A stretch of DNA of 6,856 bases from Bacillota bacterium (GCA_023387935.1 JAEWHG010000135.1:1-6856), one strand, 5' to 3'. Positions 1 to 6,189 are shown, numbered from the stretch's first letter. The notes: generated by a model from the sequence alone, not told the origin. Numbers and translations are program-made.

Positions 1-220
1 AGTTATCGGCTGGTGGAAGATAACAATGGTAGTAGCTGAACTCGTCCCAGAGCTATTAGGATGAAGTAGTAGTAATTCTAGTCGGTTGACTTCGTTAACA
101 GTTATTGAGATGATTATTTATAAAGGAGCGGTTCTATATCGTGCCTTCTAGTTTAAATAGTCAAATAGAGTGGTACCGCGACCTTTCGCCTCTATAGTTT
201 AGAGACGAAGGGTCTTTTTT
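1..220 (+). ncRNA. Leucine T-box riboswitch (tRNA-Leu sensing leader of leuS), 5' end cut by window
   Basis: This leader RNA reads tRNA-Leu charging and lets transcription into leuS proceed when uncharged tRNA-Leu accumulates. The first visible element is a hairpin with perfect 6-bp arms (2-7 with 19-24) and an apical loop containing GGTGGAA, as in Stem I distal loops. The specifier region follows as GAA (38-40) then CTC (41-43), a leucine codon, flanked by a 5-bp inverted repeat (33-37 with 51-55). A Stem III candidate pairs 123-126 with 144-147 and 128-130 with 140-142. The T-box AGAGTGGTACCGCG lies at 167-180. Its variable base is T174, which would pair with an A discriminator base, as expected for tRNA-Leu. 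The antiterminator pairs 165-170 with 190-195 and 178-180 with 187-189, leaving TGGTACC (171-177) as the tRNA-acceptor bulge. The 5' arm of Stem I and the promoter lie outside the window. Class assignment is very secure; leucine specificity rests on specifier, discriminator match and downstream gene. Confidence 0.95.
180..220 (+). terminator. T-box regulated intrinsic terminator
   Basis: A 14-position stem pairs 180-193 with 201-214, with one G-U pair and one C-A mismatch, a 7-nt loop (194-200) and a run of six T (215-220). Its 5' arm contains bases 187-193, which the antiterminator also needs, so the two structures cannot coexist. Charged tRNA-Leu should favour this terminator; uncharged tRNA-Leu docking at 171-174 should block it. 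Confidence 0.93.
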
Positions 221-222
221 AT

Positions 223-335
223 GACCTAACCCGATTTGTGGAACAAATCGTAGGTAGGTCAAACGCAATGAGCACCAAATTTGCGCGACCAAAGGGAGTG
301 GACAAATTTGAGTTGCGAAACTGCGGAATACCCTT
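223..335. repeat. Structured insert of unknown nature between T-box terminator and leuS (candidate dispersed palindromic repeat)
   Basis: Two hairpin modules lie back to back. The first pairs 223-228 with 255-260 and 232-239 with 243-250 around a 3-nt loop, with a small internal loop between the stems. The second pairs CGCAA (264-268) with TTGCG (313-317) and the self-complementary CAAATTTG at 276-283 with its second copy at 303-310. The enclosed 284-302 is purine-rich. AAGGG (292-296) could alternatively pair with CCCTT (331-335). The stretch is visibly richer in G and C than the AT-rich leader on its 3' side (336-399), and it encodes no protein I can support. It sits downstream of the riboswitch terminator, so it is transcribed only on read-through, as part of the leuS 5' UTR. 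I recall similar structured intergenic repeats in clostridial genomes but cannot confirm that this is one. An added leuS control element is the alternative. Confidence 0.5.
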
Positions 336-399
336 AGAAGTAAATTATATATTTTTATTAAATCTAAAATAGAGTTAACTAAAAAAGGAGCTGAAAAAT

Positions 400-2808
400 A
401 TGAAGCAATATAATCCAAAAGATATTGAAAGTAAATGGCAGAATATTTGGGAGGAGAACGGCGCCTTCCATGCTTCGAATGATAAAGATAAGGAAAAGTT
501 TTATGCCCTAATTGAGTTTCCTTATCCATCGGGACAAGGATTACACGTAGGACATCCTCGTCCATATACAGCGCTTGATGTTGTTTCAAGAAAAAGAAGA
601 CTAGAGGGATACAATGTATTATATCCTATGGGATGGGATGCCTTTGGACTTCCAACAGAAAACTATGCTATTAAAAATAAAATACATCCTAGGGTAGTTA
701 CAGAGCAAAATGTAGCTAGATTTAAAAAACAATTACAAGCTTTAGGTATGTCATTTGACTGGTCTAGGGAAATTAACACTACAGATCCTGAATATTATAA
801 GTGGACACAGTGGATTTTTCTAAAGCTTTTTGAAAAGGGATTGGCTTATAAAAAAGAAATGTCAATTAACTGGTGCACAAGCTGTAAGGTTGGTCTTGCT
901 AATGAAGAGGTTGTAAATGGCGGTTGTGAGAGATGTGGTTCTGACGTAGTTAGAAAGCAAAAAAATCAATGGATGCTTAAAATAACTGAATATGCTGAAA
1001 GATTGATTAATGATCTTGATCTAGTAGATTACATTGAAAGAGTTAAAATTCAACAAAAAAACTGGATAGGCAAATCTGAAGGTATGGAAGTAGATTTTGA
1101 AATTACCGGTGGTAAAAAAATTACTGTATATACAACGAGACCAGATACTTTATTTGGAGCAACTTATATGGTAATGTCCCCAGAACACCCTTATATTGAA
1201 GAACTAGCAGATTATATTAAAAATATGGATGATCTTGTTCATTATAGAGACGAGGCTGCTAAAAAGTCTGAGTTTGAAAGAACTGAGCTTGTAAAGGATA
1301 AAACGGGTGTAAAAATTGAAGGTGTTGAGGCGATAAATCCAGTAACTGGAAAAGGAATTCCTGTTTTTATTTCCGACTATGTAATGATGTCCTATGGAAC
1401 AGGGGCTATAATGGCTGTACCTGGTCACGATACAAGGGACTGGGAATTTGCTAAAAAATTCAATCTGCCTATTGTAGAAGTAGTTGCAGGTGGAAATGTA
1501 GATGAAGCTGCTTACACAGATACGGATGAAGGTGTCATAGTTAATTCTGATTTTATAAATGGGTTAGAAGTAAAAGAGGCTAAAGAGAAAATTAGTAAAT
1601 GGCTAGAGGAAAAAGGTCTTGGAAAACGCAAGGTAAATTATAAGCTTCGTGACTGGGTATTTTCACGTCAAAGATATTGGGGTGAGCCAATTCCACTAGT
1701 TCATTGTGACTGCTGTGGATGGGTACCAGTTCCAGAAAGCGAGCTACCAGTAGTTTTACCAGATGTAGAAAGCTATGAGCCTACAGATAACGGAGAATCA
1801 CCACTTGCAAATCTTCGTGATTGGGTTGAAACAACTTGTCCGAAATGTGGTGGTAAGGCGGAAAGAGAAACTGATACAATGCCTCAATGGGCAGGATCTT
1901 CTTGGTATTTTTTAAGATACACAGATCCGCACAATAATCAGGAGTTAGCAAGTAAAGAAAACTTAGATTATTGGCTACCAATCGATTGGTATAATGGTGG
2001 CATGGAGCATACTACTCTGCATCTATTATATTCTAGATTCTGGCATAAATTCCTATACGATTGTGGCGTTGTACCTACTGTAGAGCCTTATGAAAAACGT
2101 ACATCCCACGGTATGATTATGGGAGAGAATAATGAGAAAATGTCAAAATCTAGAGGTAATGTTGTTAATCCAGATGAGATCGTTGATGAGTTTGGTGCGG
2201 ATACATTAAGACTGTATGAAATGTTTATTGGAGATTTTGAAAAGAGTGTGCCTTGGTCACAAAATGGCGTAAAGGGTTGTAGAAGATTTTTAGATAGAGT
2301 ATGGAGATTGCAAGAAATGTTAGTAGATCGTATGGACCTAACAGAAAAGCTTGAGAGTAATATTCATAAAACAATTAAAAAGGTTACCGAAGATTATGAA
2401 AGTATGAAGTTTAATACAGCTGTTGCAAGTATGATGGCTCTTATTAATGACTTCTACGATAATGGAAGTGTAACAAAAGGCGATGTTAAAGTTTTAATAA
2501 CACTATTAAACCCAGTTGCGCCACATATTACAGAAGAATTATGGGAAGCATTGGGCTTTGAAGGAAGAGTTTACGAAGCAACATGGCCAATTTGGGACGA
2601 AGCTAAAACCATAGATAATGTAGTGGAAATTGCTGTACAAATGAACGGTAAAGTTAAGGGACAAATGGTAATTGCTGTTGATGCTACTGCGGACGAAGTT
2701 AAAGCTCAATTTAAAAATGATGAAAGACTGATTGGGCTACTAGAAGGAAAAACAATAGTAAAGGAAATTTATGTTCCGGGTAAGATTTATAATGTTGTAG
2801 TTAAATAA
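400..2808 (+). CDS. leuS: Leucyl-tRNA synthetase (LeuRS)
   Basis: This cytoplasmic class I aminoacyl-tRNA synthetase attaches leucine to tRNA-Leu using ATP and edits mischarged products. The 802-residue protein is full length for a bacterial single-chain LeuRS. The Rossmann fold carries the HIGH-type signature HVGH at residues 49-52 and the KMSKS loop at 580-584. One zinc site is formed by C159, C162, C176 and C179. A second CX2C pair set (C436/C439 and C480/C483) lies in the later inserted region. The CP1 editing domain shows TTRPDT (245-250) and the GTGAIMAVPGHD block (about 333-344) followed by D347. The C-terminal domain contains MNGKVKG, typical of LeuRS ends. The ATG at 400 follows AAAGGAG (384-390) with 9 nt of spacing, and the N-terminus begins as LeuRS usually does. 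Expression is expected to be controlled by the leucine T-box upstream. No frameshift or missing catalytic motif is seen. Confidence 0.98.
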   Translation: MKQYNPKDIESKWQNIWEENGAFHASNDKDKEKFYALIEFPYPSGQGLHVGHPRPYTALDVVSRKRRLEGYNVLYPMGWDAFGLPTENYAIKNKIHPRVVTEQNVARFKKQLQALGMSFDWSREINTTDPEYYKWTQWIFLKLFEKGLAYKKEMSINWCTSCKVGLANEEVVNGGCERCGSDVVRKQKNQWMLKITEYAERLINDLDLVDYIERVKIQQKNWIGKSEGMEVDFEITGGKKITVYTTRPDTLFGATYMVMSPEHPYIEELADYIKNMDDLVHYRDEAAKKSEFERTELVKDKTGVKIEGVEAINPVTGKGIPVFISDYVMMSYGTGAIMAVPGHDTRDWEFAKKFNLPIVEVVAGGNVDEAAYTDTDEGVIVNSDFINGLEVKEAKEKISKWLEEKGLGKRKVNYKLRDWVFSRQRYWGEPIPLVHCDCCGWVPVPESELPVVLPDVESYEPTDNGESPLANLRDWVETTCPKCGGKAERETDTMPQWAGSSWYFLRYTDPHNNQELASKENLDYWLPIDWYNGGMEHTTLHLLYSRFWHKFLYDCGVVPTVEPYEKRTSHGMIMGENNEKMSKSRGNVVNPDEIVDEFGADTLRLYEMFIGDFEKSVPWSQNGVKGCRRFLDRVWRLQEMLVDRMDLTEKLESNIHKTIKKVTEDYESMKFNTAVASMMALINDFYDNGSVTKGDVKVLITLLNPVAPHITEELWEALGFEGRVYEATWPIWDEAKTIDNVVEIAVQMNGKVKGQMVIAVDATADEVKAQFKNDERLIGLLEGKTIVKEIYVPGKIYNVVVK

Positions 2809-2818
2809 ATATAATGAT

Positions 2819-2863
2819 AAGGGTGCGACGGAAGAGATATTAATCTTTTGTCGCACCTTTGTG
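2819..2863 (+). terminator. Hairpin after leuS, probable terminator with a weak U-tract
   Basis: Ten bases past the leuS stop, GGTGCGAC (2822-2829) pairs perfectly with GTCGCACC (2850-2857). The stem extends outward to 2819-2860 through A-T pairs and one G-U pair, and inward through 2830-2835 with 2844-2849. The 3' side has only TTT before a G, so the U-tract is poor and read-through is plausible. The interior overlaps another inverted repeat at 2836-2881 that would compete with it. Confidence 0.65.
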
Positions 2864-2881
2864 CTATAAAAGATTAATATC
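2836..2881. repeat. Perfect 14-bp inverted repeat overlapping the leuS terminator hairpin
   Basis: GATATTAATCTTTT at 2836-2849 is the exact reverse complement of 2868-2881, with an 18-nt spacer (2850-2867). The left arm is the loop of the preceding hairpin, and the spacer contains that hairpin's 3' arm. In RNA the two structures are therefore mutually exclusive or form a partial pseudoknot. No T-run follows the right arm (it is followed by CCCC), so it is not a terminator on the + strand. Function unknown. Confidence 0.8.
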
Positions 2882-2933
2882 CCCCAATGTTGTGTTAATA
2901 TGTGATTAAGTCATTGAATAACAAGGGTATTTT

Positions 2934-2983
2934 AAAGACAATTGGGGATAACTTATTTGTGCTACAGCGAGCAATGTCTTTTT
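2934..2983 (+). terminator. Second possible terminator-like hairpin in the leuS-yqhQ gap
   Basis: AAAGACA (2934-2940) pairs with TGTCTTT (2975-2981), and TTG (2942-2944) pairs with CAA (2972-2974) with A2941 bulged. The stem runs into five T (2979-2983). The 27-nt loop is large, which weakens the call. It may back up the leaky hairpin directly after leuS. The 5' part of the stem also overlaps a helix between 2878-2888 and 2941-2950, and CAATG (2972-2976) can instead pair with CATTG (2989-2993). Confidence 0.4.
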
Positions 2984-3013
2984 GTGGGCATTGTGTTGTG
3001 GAAATATTTATTC

Positions 3014-3042
3014 TTTTTGTAATGTGGAAATTAGGGTATAAT
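3014..3042 (+). promoter_or_regulatory. Putative sigma-A promoter for yqhQ-prmC
   Basis: A consensus -10 box TATAAT lies at 3037-3042, 41 bp before the yqhQ start. The -35 is poor: TTTTTG (3014-3019) gives the standard 17-bp spacing, while the better-matching TTGTAA (3017-3022) is only 14 bp away. Its position just upstream of a good ribosome binding site supports a start near 3049. Confidence 0.5.
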
Positions 3043-3083
3043 TAAAGTAGACTAATCAATCTAATAGCGAAAGGAAGAAATAT

Positions 3084-4034
3084 ATGAGTAAATTAGGCCA
3101 TAAAGTGGCAAAGCCAACATCGATCGGAGGTCAGGCTTTAATAGAAGGTGTTATGATGAAAGGGCCCAAGGAAATAGCCATAGCAGTTAGAACGCCGGAA
3201 AATGAAATCGTAGTAAAAAAAGAAGCTGTTGAAGGTATTGTTGAAAGATATAAATTAAATAAAATTCCTTTTTTAAGAGGAGGAATAGCACTGGTAGATT
3301 CCATGATATTGGGAGTGCGTTCTTTGAACTATGCGGCAGATATTGCTATGCCTGAAGAGGCTAATGAAGAGCCTGGCAAATTTGAAGGCTTTTTAGAGAA
3401 AATATTTGGTGATAAATTAGGAGATATATTAATATATTTTTCAGTTTTTACTGCCCTTATAATGTCTGTGGGTATTTTTATTCTAGGGCCTACTCTGTTA
3501 ACAGGTGTATTAAAAAACTTCATCAAAAGCGACTTAACCCTAAACTTAATAGAAGGCGTAATGCGTCTAGTTTTATTCGTAATATATATTGCTCTGATCT
3601 CTAAAATGGAGGATATAAAAAGAGTTTTTCAGTACCATGGAGCAGAGCATAAAACCATATATTGCTACGAAAATGGAGAAGAGCTTACTGTAGAAAATGT
3701 GAGAAAATATACTACGCTTCATCCAAGATGCGGAACTAGCTTTTTATTTATCGTTATGATGGTTAGCATGATCGTTTTCTCTCTTATCGGTTGGCAAGAT
3801 CCTATTACTAGAATGGTAACTCGTTTGGCCTTATTGCCTGTAGTCGCGGGAATATCCTACGAAATCATAAGAATTGCTGGTAGAAGTCAATCTGCTTTTA
3901 TGTCAATCGTAAGCTATCCAGGAATGATGATGCAAAAACTAACAACCATTGAACCAGATGATAGTCAAATTGAAGTGGCAATAGAAGCGCTTAAAGGTGT
4001 TTTAGTAGAAAATGAGGATGACGCAAGATGGTAA
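3084..4034 (+). CDS. yqhQ: DUF1385 family membrane protein (YqhQ-like), function unknown
   Basis: I recognise the 316-residue protein as the DUF1385 family (B. subtilis YqhQ), described only as a predicted metal-dependent protein. The N-terminal part has the family signature GGQALIEGVMMKGP (15-28). Hydrophobic segments at about 114-137, 157-174, 218-236 and 246-264 suggest four membrane spans. Between the second and third lie the most suggestive residues: H185 and E188-H189 in YHGAEHKT, C194, and H213 and C216 in HPRCGTSF. This His/Glu/Cys cluster could bind a metal or form an active site, which is inference. The ATG at 3084 follows AAGGAAG (3071-3077) at 6 nt spacing. The stop codon overlaps the start of prmC by 7 bp, so the two are probably translationally coupled. 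I recall that DUF1385 genes often sit beside prmC and prfA in Firmicutes, which hints at a housekeeping link, but no specific function can be given. Confidence 0.93.
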   Translation: MSKLGHKVAKPTSIGGQALIEGVMMKGPKEIAIAVRTPENEIVVKKEAVEGIVERYKLNKIPFLRGGIALVDSMILGVRSLNYAADIAMPEEANEEPGKFEGFLEKIFGDKLGDILIYFSVFTALIMSVGIFILGPTLLTGVLKNFIKSDLTLNLIEGVMRLVLFVIYIALISKMEDIKRVFQYHGAEHKTIYCYENGEELTVENVRKYTTLHPRCGTSFLFIVMMVSMIVFSLIGWQDPITRMVTRLALLPVVAGISYEIIRIAGRSQSAFMSIVSYPGMMMQKLTTIEPDDSQIEVAIEALKGVLVENEDDARW

Positions 4035-4894
4035 CCATAGGACAACTGCTAAATGAAGGCACTGAAAGCCTAAAAGGTGTTGGTATAAGCACGCCTAGGC
4101 TGGATGCAGAGGTTTTGCTTTATAATATTCTAGGTGTAGAGAGAATTTATCTTCATATGTATCCAGAGAAGGAGGTTTCGGAAGAAAACCAAAGAATATT
4201 CAAGGATCATATAGAAAAAAGAACAAAATTTATGCCGATACAATATATTGTAAATAAACAGGAGTTTATGGGGGTAGAATTTTATGTAGAAGAAGGTGTA
4301 TTAATACCTAGAGGAGATACGGAGATCTTAGTTGAAAAGGTAATAGAAATTTATAAGGATGGATTTTCGCCTAACAAAGTAAAAATAATGGATATAGGAA
4401 CTGGAAGTGGGGCTATAGCAGTTAGTTTAGCTAAGTATATTGAAAACTCGGCGCTAACTGCAATTGATATTTCTCCTAAAGCATTAGAAATAGCAGGTCG
4501 AAATGCTAGAAATAATAATGTGGAGAGTAAAATAACATTTCAACTAGGAAGTTTATTTAATCCTTTACATGGTAAAGATGAATACAAAGCCTATGATTTT
4601 ATAATATCCAATCCTCCATACATCCCAAAATCTGTAGTGGAAACCTTAGATTCTGGAGTTAAGGATTATGAGCCCCGTTTAGCATTAGATGGTGGAGAAG
4701 ATGGTCTGGATTTTTATAGGGAAATTACTCTAGAATCAAAGGATTATCTGAAGGCTGGAGGCTGGCTTATGTTTGAAATCGGATATGACCAGGGTGAGGC
4801 AGTTCGTCAGCTTTTAAATATAAATGGCTTTGGAGATATTAAAATAATTAAAGACTTAAGTGGGCTTGACCGAGTAGTTATAGGGAAGAGATAA
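4028..4894 (+). CDS. prmC: Peptide chain release factor N5-glutamine methyltransferase (PrmC/HemK)
   Basis: PrmC transfers a methyl group from S-adenosylmethionine to the glutamine of the GGQ motif in release factors, which speeds peptide release. The 288-residue length is normal for the family. Residues 1-85 form the helical release-factor-binding domain. The Rossmann methyltransferase core shows the SAM-binding loop DIGTGSG (122-128), the acidic end of the second strand in AIDISP (D147), and the catalytic NPPY at 195-198, with the family block LDGGEDGLDFYR at about 220-231. The interdomain motif reads PRGDTE (94-99), with Gly where I expect Pro in the commoner PRPDTE. The start ATG (4028) lies inside the last codons of yqhQ, with GAGG (4014-4017) 10 nt upstream, so coupling to yqhQ is likely. 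Its substrate RF1 is encoded by the next gene, prfA. Confidence 0.97.
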   Translation: MVTIGQLLNEGTESLKGVGISTPRLDAEVLLYNILGVERIYLHMYPEKEVSEENQRIFKDHIEKRTKFMPIQYIVNKQEFMGVEFYVEEGVLIPRGDTEILVEKVIEIYKDGFSPNKVKIMDIGTGSGAIAVSLAKYIENSALTAIDISPKALEIAGRNARNNNVESKITFQLGSLFNPLHGKDEYKAYDFIISNPPYIPKSVVETLDSGVKDYEPRLALDGGEDGLDFYREITLESKDYLKAGGWLMFEIGYDQGEAVRQLLNINGFGDIKIIKDLSGLDRVVIGKR

Positions 4895-4920
4895 TAAAGA
4901 AGTCCAACGAAAAATAAGTA

Positions 4921-4949
4921 GTGTGCAAAATAAAATGTTATGATATAAT
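4921..4949 (+). promoter_or_regulatory. Putative extended -10 promoter for prfA
   Basis: TGATATAAT at 4941-4949 is a perfect extended -10 element (TGn plus TATAAT). At 17-bp spacing the -35 position (4921-4926, GTGTGC) is a weak match, which extended -10 promoters tolerate. Transcription would start near 4956, giving a leader of about 30 nt. prfA may thus be transcribed both alone and by read-through from prmC; no terminator is seen in the 90-bp gap. Confidence 0.55.
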
Positions 4950-4984
4950 TTAATATTGGTAAAAACGTAAATGAGGTGAATTAG

Positions 4985-6058
4985 ATGCTAGATAAACTAG
5001 CTTTTTTAGAGGAAAAATATGAGGATTTAAGTGAAAAAATAAGTGACCCAGAAATAATTAATGATCAGAATCAATGGAAAAAATTAGTGAAGGAACACTC
5101 TAGCTTAGAAGAAATAGTAGCCAGATACCGCGAATATAAGAAAGCGGAGGAAGGTTTAAATGATGCAAAGGAAATTATTAGGGATAAGACTGCAGATGAA
5201 GAATTAAAAGAAATGGCTAAAATGGAAATTGGAGATCTTGAGGAGCAAATAAAGACTCTTGAGGATGAACTAAAGATTTTATTATTACCAAAGGACCCTA
5301 ATGATGACAAAGATGTTATTGTAGAGATTCGTGCGGGTGCTGGTGGAGACGAAGCAGGTTTATTTGCAGCAGACTTATTTAGAATGTATACGAGATATGC
5401 AGAAAATGTAGGCTGGAAGGTTGAAATGATGAGTGCTAATGATACTGGCGTAGGTGGATATAAGGAAATTATATTCATGATTAAGGGTCATGGTGCTTAT
5501 TCTAGATTAAAATACGAAAGTGGCGTTCACCGTGTACAAAGGATTCCTAGTACGGAGTCAGGTGGTAGAATTCATACATCTACAATAACTGTAGCTGTAT
5601 TGCCAGAGGTAGATGATGTAGAATTCGAATTAGATATGAACGATATCCGTGTAGACGTGTTCCGTTCCTCTGGAAACGGTGGACAGTCAGTTAATACAAC
5701 GGACTCTGCTGTTCGTGTTACACATATACCTACAGGCACCGTTGTATCATGTCAGGATGAAAAATCTCAGCTTAAAAACAAAGAAAAAGCGCTTAAAATT
5801 TTAAGAGCAAGATTATTAGATGTATTAATTCAAGAACAACAGGCTGAAATTGCACAGGATAGAAAGAGTCAGGTAGGAACTGGGGACAGAAGTGAAAGAA
5901 TCAGAACATATAACTTCCCTCAAGGTCGTATTACGGACCATCGTATTAACTTAACTTTATATCGATTAGACTCTTTTATAAATGGAGATATTCAAGAAAT
6001 GATTGATGCCTTAATTACTACAGATCAGGCAGAAAAGTTAAAAGAAGCAAGTAGTTAA
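4985..6058 (+). CDS. prfA: Peptide chain release factor 1 (RF1)
   Basis: RF1 recognises UAA and UAG in the ribosomal A site and triggers peptidyl-tRNA hydrolysis. The 357-residue length is normal. The N-terminal third is a charged helical (coiled-coil-like) domain (about 1-100), followed by the family block GAGAGGDEA (117-125). The stop-codon reading tripeptide falls at PST (188-190) inside RIPSTESGGRIHTS. This is the PxT form of RF1 (PAT in E. coli), not the SPF of RF2, and it decides the assignment. The peptidyl-transferase-centre GGQ is at 232-234 within SSGNGGQSVNTTDSAV, and Q234 is the predicted PrmC methylation site. No programmed frameshift is present, unlike in many RF2 genes. The ATG at 4985 follows GAGGTGA (4973-4979) with 5 nt spacing. 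An extended -10 promoter lies upstream and an intrinsic terminator follows the stop. Confidence 0.98.
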   Translation: MLDKLAFLEEKYEDLSEKISDPEIINDQNQWKKLVKEHSSLEEIVARYREYKKAEEGLNDAKEIIRDKTADEELKEMAKMEIGDLEEQIKTLEDELKILLLPKDPNDDKDVIVEIRAGAGGDEAGLFAADLFRMYTRYAENVGWKVEMMSANDTGVGGYKEIIFMIKGHGAYSRLKYESGVHRVQRIPSTESGGRIHTSTITVAVLPEVDDVEFELDMNDIRVDVFRSSGNGGQSVNTTDSAVRVTHIPTGTVVSCQDEKSQLKNKEKALKILRARLLDVLIQEQQAEIAQDRKSQVGTGDRSERIRTYNFPQGRITDHRINLTLYRLDSFINGDIQEMIDALITTDQAEKLKEASS

Positions 6059-6075
6059 TAATAAAAGCAAAATAC

Positions 6076-6103
6076 AAAGTGGGGACATGTGTTCTCACTT
6101 TTT
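6076..6103 (+). terminator. Intrinsic terminator of prfA
   Basis: An 11-bp stem pairs 6076-6086 with 6091-6101 with two G-U pairs, closing a 4-nt loop (ATGT). The 3' arm runs directly into a T-run (6099-6103). It begins 17 bp after the prfA stop and separates the release-factor genes from the ZIP transporter gene. Confidence 0.9.
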
Positions 6104-6114
6104 ATTTATAAATT

Positions 6115-6145
6115 TTTCCATACTAGAATATACATTATGTATAAT
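6115..6145 (+). promoter_or_regulatory. Putative sigma-A promoter of the ZIP transporter gene
   Basis: TATAAT (6140-6145) lies 44 bp before the start codon. The best -35 match is TTTCCA (6115-6120), four of six bases, at a long 19-bp spacing. Its position just after the prfA terminator fits a separate transcription unit. The -10 box overlaps the palindrome at 6129-6143. Confidence 0.5.
6129..6143. promoter_or_regulatory. 7-1-7 palindrome over the ZIP -10 box, candidate metalloregulator operator
   Basis: TATACAT (6129-6135), T6136 and ATGTATA (6137-6143) form a perfect 15-bp dyad. The 7-1-7 spacing with AT-N-AT at the centre is the layout of Fur-family boxes (Fur, PerR, Zur), although the outer bases do not match any of those consensus sequences closely. 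It covers the first four bases of the -10 hexamer, so a bound repressor would block transcription. AT-rich DNA makes such dyads by chance, so this is tentative. Confidence 0.35.
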
Positions 6146-6189
6146 TTTTTTATTAAGTAAGCATGGTGTATGCTAATGGAGGAGAATTT

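Noticed and set aside
216..358. TTTTTAT at 216-222 and 352-358 as a target-site duplication around the structured insert
   Set aside because: The 7-bp match is a T-rich word in AT-rich DNA, its left copy belongs to the T-box terminator U-tract, and neither copy abuts the hairpin boundaries convincingly.
161..589. Open reading frame on the minus strand across the T-box and the leuS start
   Set aside because: It runs opposite to the riboswitch, the structured insert and the 5' end of leuS, has no recognisable domain, and its composition follows from the features on the + strand.
2819..2881. A complete H-type pseudoknot using both stems at full length
   Set aside because: The connecting loops are only 6 and 7 nt and would have to cross stems of 14 and 11 bp, with no nucleotide between the stems. 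Alternative hairpins or a partial pseudoknot are more realistic.
2809..3083. A known metabolite riboswitch upstream of yqhQ
   Set aside because: I recognise no known aptamer core, and the best promoter (3037-3042) lies downstream of the structured part, so the structures would mostly not be in the yqhQ transcript.
5071..5478. Minus-strand open frame inside prfA
   Set aside because: It is low-complexity, Ser-rich, and fully covered by an intact RF1 gene on the other strand.
5546..5554. PST in place of PAT in the RF1 stop-codon reading motif as an anomaly
   Set aside because: The middle residue of the RF1 PxT motif varies in known Firmicutes (for example PET in B. subtilis as I recall), so this does not suggest altered stop-codon use.
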